Source of the DNA: Bradyrhizobium diazoefficiens
GTDB taxonomy: Bacteria > Pseudomonadota > Alphaproteobacteria > Rhizobiales > Xanthobacteraceae
Reading direction: 5' to 3'
Assembly: GCF_016612535.1 (NCBI RefSeq)
Contig: NZ_JAENXS010000001.1
Location: 3,249,501 to 3,313,500, forward strand
DNA length: 64,000 nucleotides
Of the stretch, positions 25,392-33,913 are shown one piece after another. Below the pieces are notes generated by a model. That model did no database searches and was not told where the DNA came from. It saw only the letters and a list, made by a program, of their open reading frames with translations. The stretch's first letter is position 1, and every line of letters starts with the position of its first letter. The translations under genes and the position numbers were made by a program.

Positions 25392-25712
25392 ATGGCTACC
25401 ATCGGTTCTTTCAAGAAGGTCGGCAGCGACTTCCAGGGCGAGATCGTCACCCTCAGCCTCCAGACCAAGGGCGTCCGCATCGTGCCCGAGGCCAAAGGCA
25501 GCAACGAGAATGCCCCGAGCCACCGCGTCTTCGTCGGCCGGGCCGAGATCGGGGCCGCCTGGTCGAAGCGCTCCGAGGAGGGCCGCGACTATCTCTCGCT
25601 CAAGCTCGACGACCCCTCGTTCAACGCACCGATCTACGCGAACCTGTTCAGTGACGAGGGCGGCGACGGCTTCAGCCTGATCTGGTCGCGGCCCCGTAAG
25701 AACGGCGACTGA
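25392..25712 (+). CDS. DUF736 family protein, copy 1
   Basis: A 106-residue DUF736 protein, a small family found almost only in rhizobial plasmids, ICEs and symbiosis islands. Visible parts are MATIGSFKKVGSDFQGEIVT, a central HRVFVGRAEIGAAWSKRSEE and the C-terminal YANLFSDEGGDGFSLIWSRP. It looks like a small beta-rich protein with no catalytic motif, and its function is unknown. ATG follows AAAGGAGAAGTAAC, an excellent ribosome site. An identical product is encoded at 32445, and 3' fragments occur near 28114 and 34029. Confidence 0.9.
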   Translation: MATIGSFKKVGSDFQGEIVTLSLQTKGVRIVPEAKGSNENAPSHRVFVGRAEIGAAWSKRSEEGRDYLSLKLDDPSFNAPIYANLFSDEGGDGFSLIWSRPRKNGD

Positions 25713-25724
25713 GGTCGCCAAGGA

Positions 25725-25757
25725 GCCCCGCCCGGTCCGCCGGGCGGGGCGTTTCTC
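25725..25757 (+). terminator. Terminator after DUF736 copy 1
   Basis: GCCCCGCCCGG (25725-25735), loop TCCG, CCGGGCGGGGC (25740-25750), then GTTTCTCT. A perfect 11-bp GC stem with a T-rich tail 13 bp after the stop. The same structure follows the other DUF736 copies (for example 32778-32810 and about 34122-34152). Confidence 0.8.
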
Positions 25758-25850
25758 TCACAGGGGCATCAAAGCATTGTTGAGGCCACTGCGCTTCGGC
25801 GCCTCGCGCTGATCGACTTTCGCGGTCTTGTCCGTGAACGTCTGTCCGGC

Positions 25851-26183
25851 TTATGTCGTCGGAATTTTGGCTGTCGTCGCGATTGGCTCCATCGTGAATC
25901 TATCCAGCACACGGTCGACTTGAAGAAGGACGGCGTACGTTGCGATCGACAAGACCCTGCGATCGGCGCACTCGTTGTCTGTCGATTTGAGGTACATGAC
26001 GAAAACTGGACGTTTCCGATTGCCGTTCTGGCTTAGCGTCAACGCGGGGCCGTCGATACAGCGTCCATCTGGGGATCCCTGCGATTCCATTCCGCATGGG
26101 ATCGAAACTTGATTCCGAAATCCTCCTGCAGTCGGTAGTCGACGTGAGCAGAAACTCACGCAGTACAGCTCGGTCAGAATCAT
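25851..26183 (-). CDS. Possible small protein coupled to ftsZ
   Basis: A 110-residue minus-strand frame whose ATG follows the FtsZ stop directly (TGAATG), an arrangement that permits translational coupling. The product has several Cys residues and SQNGNRKRPVFVMYLKSTDN, but no recognised domain. It might instead be the decayed remains of a longer FtsZ C-terminus or of another gene. Confidence 0.28.
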   Translation of the reverse strand: MILTELYCVSFCSRRLPTAGGFRNQVSIPCGMESQGSPDGRCIDGPALTLSQNGNRKRPVFVMYLKSTDNECADRRVLSIATYAVLLQVDRVLDRFTMEPIATTAKIPTT

Positions 26184-27260
26184 TCAAGCCTGAACCGCTT
26201 GCCGCATCCTCGTTGGATTCGACATTGCTGCATCGAACTGCGACTTCGAATCATTTGGTAGTTGGAAGGTGCTTATCCCCGCAATGGACTTATTCGCCGA
26301 GTCCAGATTATCGATGCCAGTCGCCACGACCGAGACACGGACGAGACCCTCCAGGCGTTCATCGAAAGTGGCGCCGACGATGACGTTGGCGTCCGGGTCG
26401 GCCCCTTCGCGAATGCAGCTAGCAGCTTCGTCGACCTCGAATAACGTCAGGTCCTTGCCGCCGGTGATCGAGATGATGAGGCCACTAGCGCGCTTGATCG
26501 AGGGGGCCTCGATCAATGGATTGGAGATCGCGGCCATGGCGGCGGTGAGCACGCGCTTCTCGCCAGAAGCCTCACCCCCGCCCATCATGGCTTTGCCCTT
26601 CTCGCGCATGACGGAGAGAACGTCGGCAAAATCGAGATTGATCAGACCTTCTTTGACGATAAGGTCGCTGATGCAGGCCACACCCGAATAGAGCACTTGA
26701 TCGGCGATGGCGAAGGAATCGTTGAATGTGGTCTTCTCGTTGGCCACGCGGAGCAGATTCTGATTTGGGATGATCAGCAGGGTGTCAACCGCGTTCAGCA
26801 GTTCCGCGATGCCCGCTTCAGCAACGCGCATACGGCGCTGGCCCTCGAAGTGAAAGGGCTTGCTGACGACGCCGACGGTGAGAATGCCAAGTTCACGCGC
26901 GATCCTGGCTATAACAGGAGCCGCCCCAGTTCCCGTACCGCCGCCCATGCCAGCGGTAACGAACACCATGTTTGCACCGGTTAAATGATCCCGGATCGCA
27001 TGAATTGCCTCTTCGGCCGCGGCGCATCCTACTTTGGAGTTCGAGCCGGCGCCAAGCCCTTCGGTCACCTTTGTGCCCAACTGGATGAGGCGCTTGGCCT
27101 TGGACATGGTGAGCGCTTGTGCGTCGGTATTGGCGACGACGAAGTCGACGCCTTCCAGCCCGGCCGCGATCATGTTGTTGACGGCATTGCCTCCGGCGCC
27201 ACCGACTCCAAACACAATAATACGCGCTTTCATCTCGCGAATGTCGCTGATGTCGGTCAC
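26184..27260 (-). CDS. FtsZ paralogue lacking the C-terminal tail (FtsZ2-like)
   Basis: Tubulin-like GTPase of 358 residues. It keeps the nucleotide-binding parts ([23 protein letters not shown], the tubulin signature [15 protein letters not shown] near residues 104-118) and the T7 catalytic loop [11 protein letters not shown]. It ends soon after the globular domain, at [12 protein letters not shown], without the long linker and the conserved C-terminal peptide that bind FtsA and ZipA in the cell-division FtsZ. That architecture matches FtsZ2 of some rhizobia. GTG start with GAGGTAAAA before it. It lies among ICE cargo, away from the dcw genes. Confidence 0.88.
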   Translation of the reverse strand: MTDISDIREMKARIIVFGVGGAGGNAVNNMIAAGLEGVDFVVANTDAQALTMSKAKRLIQLGTKVTEGLGAGSNSKVGCAAAEEAIHAIRDHLTGANMVFVTAGMGGGTGTGAAPVIARIARELGILTVGVVSKPFHFEGQRRMRVAEAGIAELLNAVDTLLIIPNQNLLRVANEKTTFNDSFAIADQVLYSGVACISDLIVKEGLINLDFADVLSVMREKGKAMMGGGEASGEKRVLTAAMAAISNPLIEAPSIKRASGLIISITGGKDLTLFEVDEAASCIREGADPDANVIVGATFDERLEGLVRVSVVATGIDNLDSANKSIAGISTFQLPNDSKSQFDAAMSNPTRMRQAVQA

Positions 27261-27358
27261 TTTTACCTCATGATTTCTTCGGCACGTTGGAATGGCGGAC
27301 CCGGATTGCTACCGAGGAACCTTGCAGTCTGTCTCCACCAGGATCGCAGCTAGATATC

Positions 27359-27808
27359 CTAGTCCACGTGCGGCCTGTCCGTGGCTGTCGATCGTGCCGA
27401 CTCGGTCGCCGGTCCGTAGAGCCGCCACCTCGTCCTCAAGCCGCGTCGTCGCCTCTCTAGCGGCATGGCGTCTGCGGTCGCCTGCAGCACTTCAACCATC
27501 AGGCGCTCGGCGCGCTCGCGTTCGCGCTCGAAATTCGCGCCGTAACCGGCCGTCCTTGCTTCGAGCTGCACAATTTCCGTCTGCGACGTCTCAATGTTTT
27601 CCACGAATGGGACGATGTCGCCCGCGCGACGACCACCTCGTGGGCAGGGAGTATGCCTGACTTCAGCGAGATCAACGCTCAGGAGTGCTTTGCCATTATC
27701 CGAAAGTGAGCGCGGCAATTTGAGCCGCTTGGCAACCGATCGGGCGGCCTCGGGTGAGATTTTCGGCCGGGCACCAAGTGCGATATATGTCTGGGCCTCA
27801 ATGGGCAT
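27359..27808 (-). CDS. Hypothetical HTH/coiled-coil protein
   Basis: A 149-residue product with a strong ribosome site (AGGAGAACAGTCG before ATG). The N-terminal third, YIALGARPKISPEAARSVAKRL, looks like a small DNA-binding helix bundle; the middle (EIVQLEARTAGYGANFERER) is a predicted coiled coil, and the C-terminus becomes Arg-rich and irregular, which may reflect a frameshift near residue 115. Similar short proteins occur in rhizobial element DNA, as I remember, but no function is known. Confidence 0.5.
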   Translation of the reverse strand: MPIEAQTYIALGARPKISPEAARSVAKRLKLPRSLSDNGKALLSVDLAEVRHTPCPRGGRRAGDIVPFVENIETSQTEIVQLEARTAGYGANFERERERAERLMVEVLQATADAMPLERRRRGLRTRWRLYGPATESARSTATDRPHVD

Positions 27809-28113
27809 CGACTGTTCTCCTAGAACGAGCTGGGAGGCAATCGGCTGTTAACCGAAAAGTAACCGCAAGGTAGGCTGGGCTGGTTAATAAGTCGTTAACG
27901 GCTCAGTGCCGATTGCCACTTGAGTACGCGCGGGTCCAGGCCAAGGCGGCCGAGCGTCGCCCTCATCAAAGCTAACTCGATCAAGCGTTGGTGCGCCGAT
28001 TGTGGACCGCACGCCAATTTACACATTGCCTTCTCGAAGAGCGATTGCTGGCGACGCGACAGCTTTCGGGAGGCGCACGGTTGGAGGCGTATGCTTGATC
28101 GGTAGTCAACCGC

Positions 28114-28326
28114 ACCAACGAGAACGCCCCGAGCCACCGCGTCTTCGTCGGCCGGGCCGAGATCGGGGCCGCTTGGTCGAAGCGCTCCGAGGAGGGCCGC
28201 GACTATCTCTCGCTCAAGCTCGACGACCCCTCGTTCAACGCACCGATCTACGCGAACCTGTTCAGCGACGAGGACGGCGACGGCTTCAGCCTGATCTGGT
28301 CGCGGCCCCGCAAGAACGGCGACTGA
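28114..28326 (+). pseudogene. DUF736 3' fragment (copy 2)
   Basis: From about NENAPSHRVFVGRAEIGAAW to NLFSDEDGDGFSLIWSRP and the TGA stop, this matches the last 70 or so residues of the intact DUF736 proteins almost perfectly; the first 36 residues and the leader are missing. A degraded version of the usual terminator follows at about 28336-28366 (GCCCCACCTGC, GCAGGGCGGGGC). The junction at about 28112 marks a recombination endpoint. Confidence 0.9.
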
Positions 28327-28463
28327 GGTCGCGAAAAGCCCCACCTGCTCAGCAGGGCGGGGCTTCTCAATTCGAGGTAGTGCTAGTTCGGACCGCCGAG
28401 CCGCTCGGGTTCCCCACTGGCTATTCAGTCTGCCGCGCGTCTTTTGTTGGCACCCGTGCCAGA

Positions 28464-28560
28464 CGGCGGGGCTCCAAAGCTCCGCCATCTCAACTCCCAA
28501 ACTGCGCGCCAGTCGATTGACGACGTCGATGGCCGCCGCTTTGCTGTTGCGTGGATGCGT
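28464..28560 (-). pseudogene. Possible XRE regulator remnant
   Basis: On the minus strand, IDVVNRLARSLGVEMAELW reads like the end of an XRE-type HTH domain (compare VVDRLARALGVEMAEL-type segments). The HTH itself is missing upstream and the frame continues as noise, so it is taken as a fragment only. Confidence 0.3.
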
Positions 28561-28743
28561 TTGAATTCGTTGGACGGTCTTCCGCTTCGCCCGCATATCG
28601 GCAGGAGGAGATCCAGACGATCAGCACGAGGCACCCGGCATGGCCTTCCTAGAAGCCCCGCAAATTACGAAGCAATTGGAGCACTTCCAGTTCTAAGGAC
28701 CTTGGAAATTGTTCAATTGTTTCAATCTCCTGCATGATAGATT

Positions 28744-28793
28744 ACCTTGCGCAATATCTTGACATTTGCAAGGTTTTCTATCATATAGAATTC
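28744..28793 (+). promoter_or_regulatory. abiE promoter with inverted-repeat operator; probable leaderless start
   Basis: TTGACA (28759-28764) and CATATA (28782-28787) are spaced by 17 bp. ACCTTGC (28744-28750) and GCAAGGT (28768-28774) form a perfect inverted repeat around the -35 box, as expected for self-repression by an AbiEi antitoxin. The -10 ends six bases before the ATG at 28794, so the message is probably leaderless. Confidence 0.6.
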
Positions 28794-29441
28794 ATGAGAG
28801 TGGAACCGCAACGCCAGGAGGATAGAGCGACTTCGCTTCTCCGGGCGCGAGGCATGATGCGCCTTTCCGAATTCCTCAACGAAGGTATCACGGCAGCAAC
28901 CATTTCCCGGATGGAGCGAAAGGGTGCACTCAATCAACTTGCTCGCGGCCTCTACCAACTCCCTGACGCGCTCCTGGACGGCAATCACACGCTCGCCGTT
29001 GCCGCGAAACTCGTTCCTATTGGAGTCGTTTGTTATGACTCTGCACTCGCCTTTCATGAACTGACAGACCGTATCCCGCGCTCTGTTTGGATGGCGATCG
29101 GCCCGCGCGATTGGCGGCCCAAGATTACACGTCCCCGTATTGAAATCGTGCGCTTCGGTCCTAAGGAGTTCGACAGGGGCGTTGAGCATCACACCATCGA
29201 AGGTGTCTCAGTGCCTATCTATACCCCGGCAAAAACCATCGTCGATCTATTCAAGAGCGGCCAGCGCCAAAAGGCGTTCTATAACACACCCGCAGGCATC
29301 ACGCATGCCACGCAAGCGATGAAAGACGCTCTTCGACTGCACAAGGCGACGCCTTCCGAAATCGCAAAATACGCCGTCGATGCGGGCATATGGCAAAAAC
29401 TCGTTCAACCGCGTCTTGAGACACTCACAATCGATGCGTAA
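28794..29441 (+). CDS. abiEi: AbiEi-type antitoxin (type IV toxin-antitoxin)
   Basis: A 215-residue product with an N-terminal winged helix (ATSLLRARGMMRLSEFLNEG, TAATISRMERKGALNQLARG, LYQLPDAL), the layout of AbiEi antitoxins that bind their own promoter and counteract AbiEii. The C-terminal part includes HHTIEGVSVPIYTPAKTIVD, conserved in the family. Start 28794 is chosen over an in-frame ATG at 28734, since the promoter and operator lie between them. Its stop overlaps the start of abiEii by eight bases. Confidence 0.85.
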   Translation: MRVEPQRQEDRATSLLRARGMMRLSEFLNEGITAATISRMERKGALNQLARGLYQLPDALLDGNHTLAVAAKLVPIGVVCYDSALAFHELTDRIPRSVWMAIGPRDWRPKITRPRIEIVRFGPKEFDRGVEHHTIEGVSVPIYTPAKTIVDLFKSGQRQKAFYNTPAGITHATQAMKDALRLHKATPSEIAKYAVDAGIWQKLVQPRLETLTIDA

Positions 29442-30301
29442 GCCGCTGAAGAACGTCGGCGCTTCCGTCCGCGCCCGCCTCCTCAACCTTTCGAAAGAAC
29501 GCAACGAGCCATACGATCTTCTGCTTACGCAATACGCGCTTGAAAGGTTGCTGTACCGGCTCAGCATCAGCAAGTACAAGGAACAGTTTGCACTCAAAGG
29601 TGCGATGTTGCTGCGCTACTGGCTCCATGATCCGCATCGGCCAACCCGCGATCTCGACCTGCTCGGCTTCGGCGAGAGTGACCCACAGCTGACGCGTGGC
29701 TTCTTCAAGGAAATTTATGAAGCTCAGGCTGTCGACGGCGTGACGTTCGATACCGGCAGCCTTGAAGTCGATAGGGTCCGCGTCAGGCTGTGGCGGGCTG
29801 CGCCTCAAATGCTACGCGACGATCGACGGGGCTCGTTTGCGCATCGTTATAGATATCGGCTATGGCGACGCTACCGAACCTGGACTGAATGAGATCGAAC
29901 TGCTGACACTGCTCGATCACCCAGTCCCGAAGCTGCGCGCCTATCCACCCGAAACCGTCATCGCCGAGAAGTTTCAAGCAATGGTGCATCTCGGGTTGGC
30001 AAATACGCGCCTGAAGGATTTCTACGATATCCGGGTGCTGACCCGAACCTATGAATTTAAGGACGACCGGCTTTCACGCGCAATCAAAGCGACCTTCACG
30101 CGACGCAAGACCAACATCCCCGAAGACCGGCCGGATGCTCTCACGAAGGCTTTCACCGACGACGCGACCAAGGTTCAGCAATGGAACGCGTTCGTTCAGG
30201 ACGTCGCTATCGATCCTGGACCGCTTGCCGACGTTGTCACCACGCTTGGCACTCTCCTGATGCCGCATGCAGAAAAGGCGCGGAAGTTGCAGGACAATTG
30301 A
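29434..30301 (+). pseudogene. abiEii: AbiEii nucleotidyltransferase toxin with frameshift
   Basis: AbiEii toxins are nucleotidyltransferases of the DUF1814 family. The first frame from ATG 29434 gives RLSISKYKEQFALKGAMLLR and PTRDLDLLGFG, the catalytic DxD region, then runs out at about 29785. The second half is in the next frame: CGGLRLKCYATIDGARLRIV, IDIGYGDA, and YPPETVIAEKFQAMVHLGLA to the stop at 30301. The shift, about one base near 29780-29795, breaks the toxin while the antitoxin gene stays intact. A sequencing error is the alternative explanation. Confidence 0.85.
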
Positions 30302-30388
30302 TGGAGCTCGCATGATTGCCTGGATCAACATAGCCCGGCGGAGCGCCGATGTGCGAGTTCGATTGTTCCGAGGCCTCTCCTCGCAGGA

Positions 30389-31513
30389 CTACGGATCTGT
30401 GATCGTCGCCACGTCGATTAAGGAATAACTCGTGCTGCGACCGCCAGCCGCGTCTTTCGCCAGTATACCCTTGGCAACAAGATCTTCGATGTCGCGCAGG
30501 GCGGTATCTTGCGAGGCTTTGGTAAGCTTGGCCCATTTCGATGAGTTAAGCTTGCCATCAAAACCCTCGAGCAGGCGCTCGACCATCGCCCGCTGGCGAT
30601 CGTTGAACTTTTGGTTGGCGTGCTTCTTCCAGAAGCGCGCCTTCCTGAGGACGGACGCAAGGATGGTGTCGGCGCGATCGAAGGCGCGGTCAAGGCAATC
30701 GAGAAACCATGCCAGCCATTCGGTTATGTCGAGATCACCTTTCTGCGTCGCTTCCAGGATGTCGTAATAGGCGTTGCGCTCCTGCCGGATCTGAGCCGAC
30801 ATACTATAGAAACGCTGTGAACTGTTTTCCGATCGTGCCAGCGCCATATCGGCAATCGCGCGGGCAATACGGCCGTTGCCATCCTCAAATGGATGGATGG
30901 TGACAAACCACAGGTGTGCTATCGCTGCCTTCAGCACCGGATCGATATCCTGCGGGCCGTTGTACCAGTTAATGAAGGCCTTCATGCCATCGGGTATCAA
31001 CGCGGCCTTGGGTGCCTCGTAATGGACGCGCTCGCGTCCCATCGGCCCCGAGACGATCTGCATGGGTCCGGACTCTTCAGTCCGCCAGTCTCCAACCTTG
31101 ATCTTCGTCATGCCGCTTCGTCCCGTCGGAAAGAGAGCAGCGTGCCAGCCAAAGAGCCGTTCGGAGGTGAGGGGGGCGTTGTATTTGCTCGTCGCGTCGA
31201 GGATCATTTCGACCACGCCTTCCACATTGCGTTCGGCGGGCGTCAACGCGCCGATGTCGACACCGAGGCGGCGCGCCAAGGACGAGCGAACCTGGTCGCG
31301 GCTGAGAACCTCACCCTCGATCTCGCTCGATTTGGTGACCTCCTCGGTCAGCGCCTCAAGATTGGCTTCTGTTTTCAGCCTGAAGCCGAACTCTTCCATG
31401 CGCCCGGTGAGGCGTCCCTGCCGGTGGCGGACAGATCCCAGCCTTTGGGCGATCTTCGCTGCATCCCAATTGAAGTGGGGCCAAGCCTTCCGTTCGTGAA
31501 TATAGCTTGTCAT
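30389..31513 (-). CDS. Fic family protein (DUF4172-Fic-wHTH)
   Basis: Fic enzymes transfer AMP or related groups to target proteins. This 374-residue protein has an N-terminal DUF4172-like domain (WPHFNWDAAKIAQRLGSVRH), an inhibitory motif S62-SEI-E66-G67 of the (S/T)xxxE(G/N) type that keeps the enzyme off in class II Fic proteins, and the full catalytic loop HPFEDGNGRIAR at residues 207-218. The C-terminus contains a winged-helix-like part (LTKASQDTALRDIEDLVAKG). ATG follows AAAGGATACGGCGA. An operator-like repeat lies just upstream. Confidence 0.92.
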   Translation of the reverse strand: MTSYIHERKAWPHFNWDAAKIAQRLGSVRHRQGRLTGRMEEFGFRLKTEANLEALTEEVTKSSEIEGEVLSRDQVRSSLARRLGVDIGALTPAERNVEGVVEMILDATSKYNAPLTSERLFGWHAALFPTGRSGMTKIKVGDWRTEESGPMQIVSGPMGRERVHYEAPKAALIPDGMKAFINWYNGPQDIDPVLKAAIAHLWFVTIHPFEDGNGRIARAIADMALARSENSSQRFYSMSAQIRQERNAYYDILEATQKGDLDITEWLAWFLDCLDRAFDRADTILASVLRKARFWKKHANQKFNDRQRAMVERLLEGFDGKLNSSKWAKLTKASQDTALRDIEDLVAKGILAKDAAGGRSTSYSLIDVATITDP

Positions 31514-31527
31514 TCGCCGTATCCTTT

Positions 31528-31554
31528 GCGGAGAATATAGCGTCTATTCGCCGC
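31528..31554 (-). promoter_or_regulatory. Operator-like inverted repeat upstream of the fic gene
   Basis: GCGGAGAATA (31528-31537) and TATTCGCCGC (31545-31554) are complementary at nine of ten positions, with seven bases between. It starts 15 bp upstream of the fic ATG and includes AATA and TATT parts that could serve as the -10 region. A related TTCTCCGC half-site recurs near 31597. The Fic protein's own winged helix could bind here. Confidence 0.5.
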
Positions 31555-31799
31555 AATGCCACATTATTCTTCGCGCGATGTGCGGTGAAAAGCGGCGGCA
31601 TTCTCCGCATATGAGGAAAATCAACGCGTTAAGGGTGATCGATTTTGGTGGAAGCCATACCGCCCCGAATGGCCGAGCGCTTGATCTTCAGGCCTGGCCG
31701 ATAGATCGAGCACCCGATCTGCCGGCCGCGACCCTTCGGATGTGATGAATGAGCAGATATCCGCAGGGCGGTTTCGACCCGGGAGCTGGCGAGATTGCC

Positions 31800-32040
31800 C
31801 GCTAGGCTTACCGGCTCTCAGCCGCTCGCGTCCGCGGGCCATGACCCGATCGATCAGTTCACCGGCCTCAACGGCTCGGCCGGACGCCTGTTTTGACCGT
31901 CCTGATCGGCCGCTCGCAACGATTCGAGTTTCGCCGCGCAAAACTGCTCGCGTTCTTCGACAATCCGCAGCCCTTCACGCATGACTTCGCTGGCCGTGGC
32001 GTATCGGCCGCTAGCCGGTTGCCACACGTTCTCCTGTGCG
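31800..32040 (-). pseudogene. ParD-like antitoxin remnant
   Basis: Minus-strand pieces SGRYATASEVMREGLRIVEE and AAKLESLRAADQDG match the RHH/ParD antitoxin family; after a frameshift near 31870, EAGELIDRVMARGRERLRA continues the expected C-terminus. The N-terminal beta strand is lost at the junction with repeat copy 2 (32044). No intact ParE-type toxin is left downstream. Confidence 0.65.
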
Positions 32041-32260
32041 CATAGCCAGGGGCATCTCATCTTGGCTGGTTCACGGCAAGCGCGTTCGCCCTTTCTTCGC
32101 TTTTGTTTCCAACTCTACGCCTGAACGCAGCGACCTCTTGTGCAGCCCAACCGAGCGGCGCCACGACTTCTTCCGAGGTGCTGTTCAGCGCACGGACCAC
32201 CTGGCCTCTTGATGGCTCGATCTGGCCGAAGAGCGGCTGCGCCTCGATCGCCTGAACGCA

Positions 32261-32444
32261 ACGCCAGCAGCGCGACTTTCTTCCCCTGGGCTACGCCCAT
32301 TCCTCGCGAGGCAAGAAAGTCGCGCCGCTGGCGTCCTCCGCTGCGCTGCGGCCCGCAGGCGGGTGCGTCGTCGATCGTCTTCGGCCTGTAGATCGCCATC
32401 GAGGCCGCGGTGGTCGCGGCTCGAAACAGCAAAGGAGAAGTAAC
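32261..32444 (+). promoter_or_regulatory. Type B structured leader of DUF736 copy 3
   Basis: Same sequence and structure as 25208-25391: 22-bp imperfect stem (32261-32282 with 32313-32334), CTCCGCTGCGCTGCGG, then the GGCCGCG/CGCGGCT hairpin and CGAAACAGCAAAGGAG before the start. Confidence 0.6.
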
Positions 32445-32765
32445 ATGGCTACCATCGGTTCTTTCAAGAAGGTCGGCAGCGACTTCCAGGGCGAGATCGT
32501 CACCCTCAGCCTCCAGACCAAGGGCGTCCGCATCGTGCCCGAGGCCAAAGGCAGCAACGAGAATGCCCCGAGCCACCGCGTCTTCGTCGGCCGGGCCGAG
32601 ATCGGGGCCGCCTGGTCGAAGCGCTCCGAGGAGGGCCGCGACTATCTCTCGCTCAAGCTCGACGACCCCTCGTTCAACGCACCGATCTACGCGAACCTGT
32701 TCAGTGACGAGGGCGGCGACGGCTTCAGCCTGATCTGGTCGCGGCCCCGTAAGAACGGCGACTGA
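32445..32765 (+). CDS. DUF736 family protein, copy 3 (identical to copy 1)
   Basis: Encodes the same 106 residues as the gene at 25392 with the same AAAGGAGAAGTAAC ribosome site. Identity at DNA level indicates very recent duplication or gene conversion. A perfect GC-rich terminator follows at about 32778-32810. Function unknown. Confidence 0.9.
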   Translation: MATIGSFKKVGSDFQGEIVTLSLQTKGVRIVPEAKGSNENAPSHRVFVGRAEIGAAWSKRSEEGRDYLSLKLDDPSFNAPIYANLFSDEGGDGFSLIWSRPRKNGD

Positions 32766-33000
32766 GGTCGCCAAGGAGCCCCGCCCGGTCCGCCGGGCGG
32801 GGCGTTTCTCTCACTGGGGCATCAAAGCATTGTTGAGGCCACTGCGCTTCAGCGCCTCGCGCTGATCGACTTTCGCGGTCATTTCCGTGAACGTTTGTGG
32901 ATCGTCGGCATCCTTCCGTCTTGCGGGGAAGCACCGCGCCGGTTCGATTCCTCCGACGCCTCTCGTCGCGGAAGACTACCGATCTCTAGTCGTCTCTGCC

Positions 33001-33462
33001 TCAGAACAGACGTGGGTCGAGAACGAATGGCTCTACAGAAATCACGGAGATCCGCGCCGCGTCCTTGTGAGTGTGGTTGATCAGGATGTTGACGTCGGGG
33101 GACTGATCTACAGGGACGATGGCAGAGGGAACGCGGAGGAGGGGTGTCGCGAGCGAGGCGTGCCATTGATCACCTCGTTGCTGCGTCCAAACTTCCTGGC
33201 GCCGCCAATCGGCGGGCAGATCGCTTAAGCCCAGCGTCTCGACGGCAAGGTCATCTGGCCCATCGTAGCGCACCATCATAAGCGCGGGCATGAGAGCTGG
33301 GTCCTCGATATGGACCAGTTTTTCCAATACGCACAGCGCAGGTGACGTGCTGCAGTAGGTGACAGGCCGTCCGACCGTATTCCAGCGTCCGTCAAAAAGC
33401 AGGCCATAGCCACCATCGAACGTCTTGGCATGCTGTATGCCCGACAAACGCCAAAGCAGCAT
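33001..33462 (-). CDS. RES domain toxin (NAD+ phosphorylase type)
   Basis: A 153-residue RES-domain toxin; characterised relatives (for example MbcT) degrade NAD+. The N-terminal LWRLSGIQHAKTFDGGYGLL and DGRWNTVGRPVTYCS carry the conserved Arg and Glu/Gly/Arg-Trp-Asn elements of the fold; the family Glu lies in ALCVLEKLVH. ATG 33462 overlaps the antitoxin stop (ATGA), which fits translational coupling of a toxin to its antitoxin. No disruption is seen. Confidence 0.88.
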   Translation of the reverse strand: MLLWRLSGIQHAKTFDGGYGLLFDGRWNTVGRPVTYCSTSPALCVLEKLVHIEDPALMPALMMVRYDGPDDLAVETLGLSDLPADWRRQEVWTQQRGDQWHASLATPLLRVPSAIVPVDQSPDVNILINHTHKDAARISVISVEPFVLDPRLF

Positions 33463-33893
33463 CAGGCGGCGGCGCCCCACGCGATCTTGCCGAGAATGGA
33501 TTCGACCACGCGGGCGCCAATTTCGGTTTGTGCCACCGCCAACGGCGACTCGCCACGAAGTTCTGCTAGCGAACGCCGGAGCCATATATTGGCCTTGTTG
33601 GCATCGCCGAAAGTCTCCTCGGCAAGCGTCTGCACCCGCAGCAGTCGCACTGCCCGATCGGATTCTTCCACGGTGAGCGGTTGCTTTTTCTCCGCGCGAT
33701 GCCGGCGCGTTCGTTGCGGAATGACGAACAATTCGATTTCCTGATCACTAAGTCCCGCCTTCGCCAGCCCATGCAGCGCGGTCAGGGGAAGCCGCTTTCG
33801 TACTGCCAGGGCGAGGTCCGCCTGCGAGCGTATGACCCCTCCAAGGACCGAGCGTCCACCCAGCTTCCTTGCTACGATTTCGACGATGGACAC
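33462..33893 (-). CDS. Xre/MbcA/ParS-type antitoxin of the RES toxin
   Basis: A 143-residue antitoxin of the Xre/MbcA/ParS group (LTALHGLAKAGLSDQEIELF, LTVEESDRAVRLLRVQTLAE, the WLRRSLAELRGESPLAVAQT toxin-binding end). The GTG at 33893 is taken as start because GGGGAGG stands five bases before it. An earlier in-frame ATG at 33941 lies inside the operator and upstream of the expected transcription start, so it is rejected. The product length then equals that of typical family members. Confidence 0.85.
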   Translation of the reverse strand: MSIVEIVARKLGGRSVLGGVIRSQADLALAVRKRLPLTALHGLAKAGLSDQEIELFVIPQRTRRHRAEKKQPLTVEESDRAVRLLRVQTLAEETFGDANKANIWLRRSLAELRGESPLAVAQTEIGARVVESILGKIAWGAAA

Positions 33894-33913
33894 AGGGGCC
33901 TCCCCGAACGTGG

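Larger units (their letters stand above)
24991..25844. repeat. Long direct repeat, copy 1 (DUF736 unit)
   Basis: From AGCCAGGGGCATCTCATC to about GTGAACGTCTGT this ~854 bp stretch is almost identical to 32044-32897 (constant offset 7053). Only a few substitutions were noticed, near both ends and in the 3' flank (for example ACAGGGG versus ACTGGGG). It contains the leader, the complete DUF736 gene and its terminator. The two copies are in the same direction and flank about 6.2 kb of cargo. Confidence 0.92.
32044..32897. repeat. Long direct repeat, copy 2 (DUF736 unit)
   Basis: Near-identical to 24991-25844 over about 854 bp, same orientation. The left edge truncates the ParD remnant, showing that this end is a recombination junction. 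The right flank after 32897 (GGATCGTCGGCATCC) has relatives at about 34243 and, more loosely, at 30350-30410, which are not present after copy 1. Confidence 0.92.
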
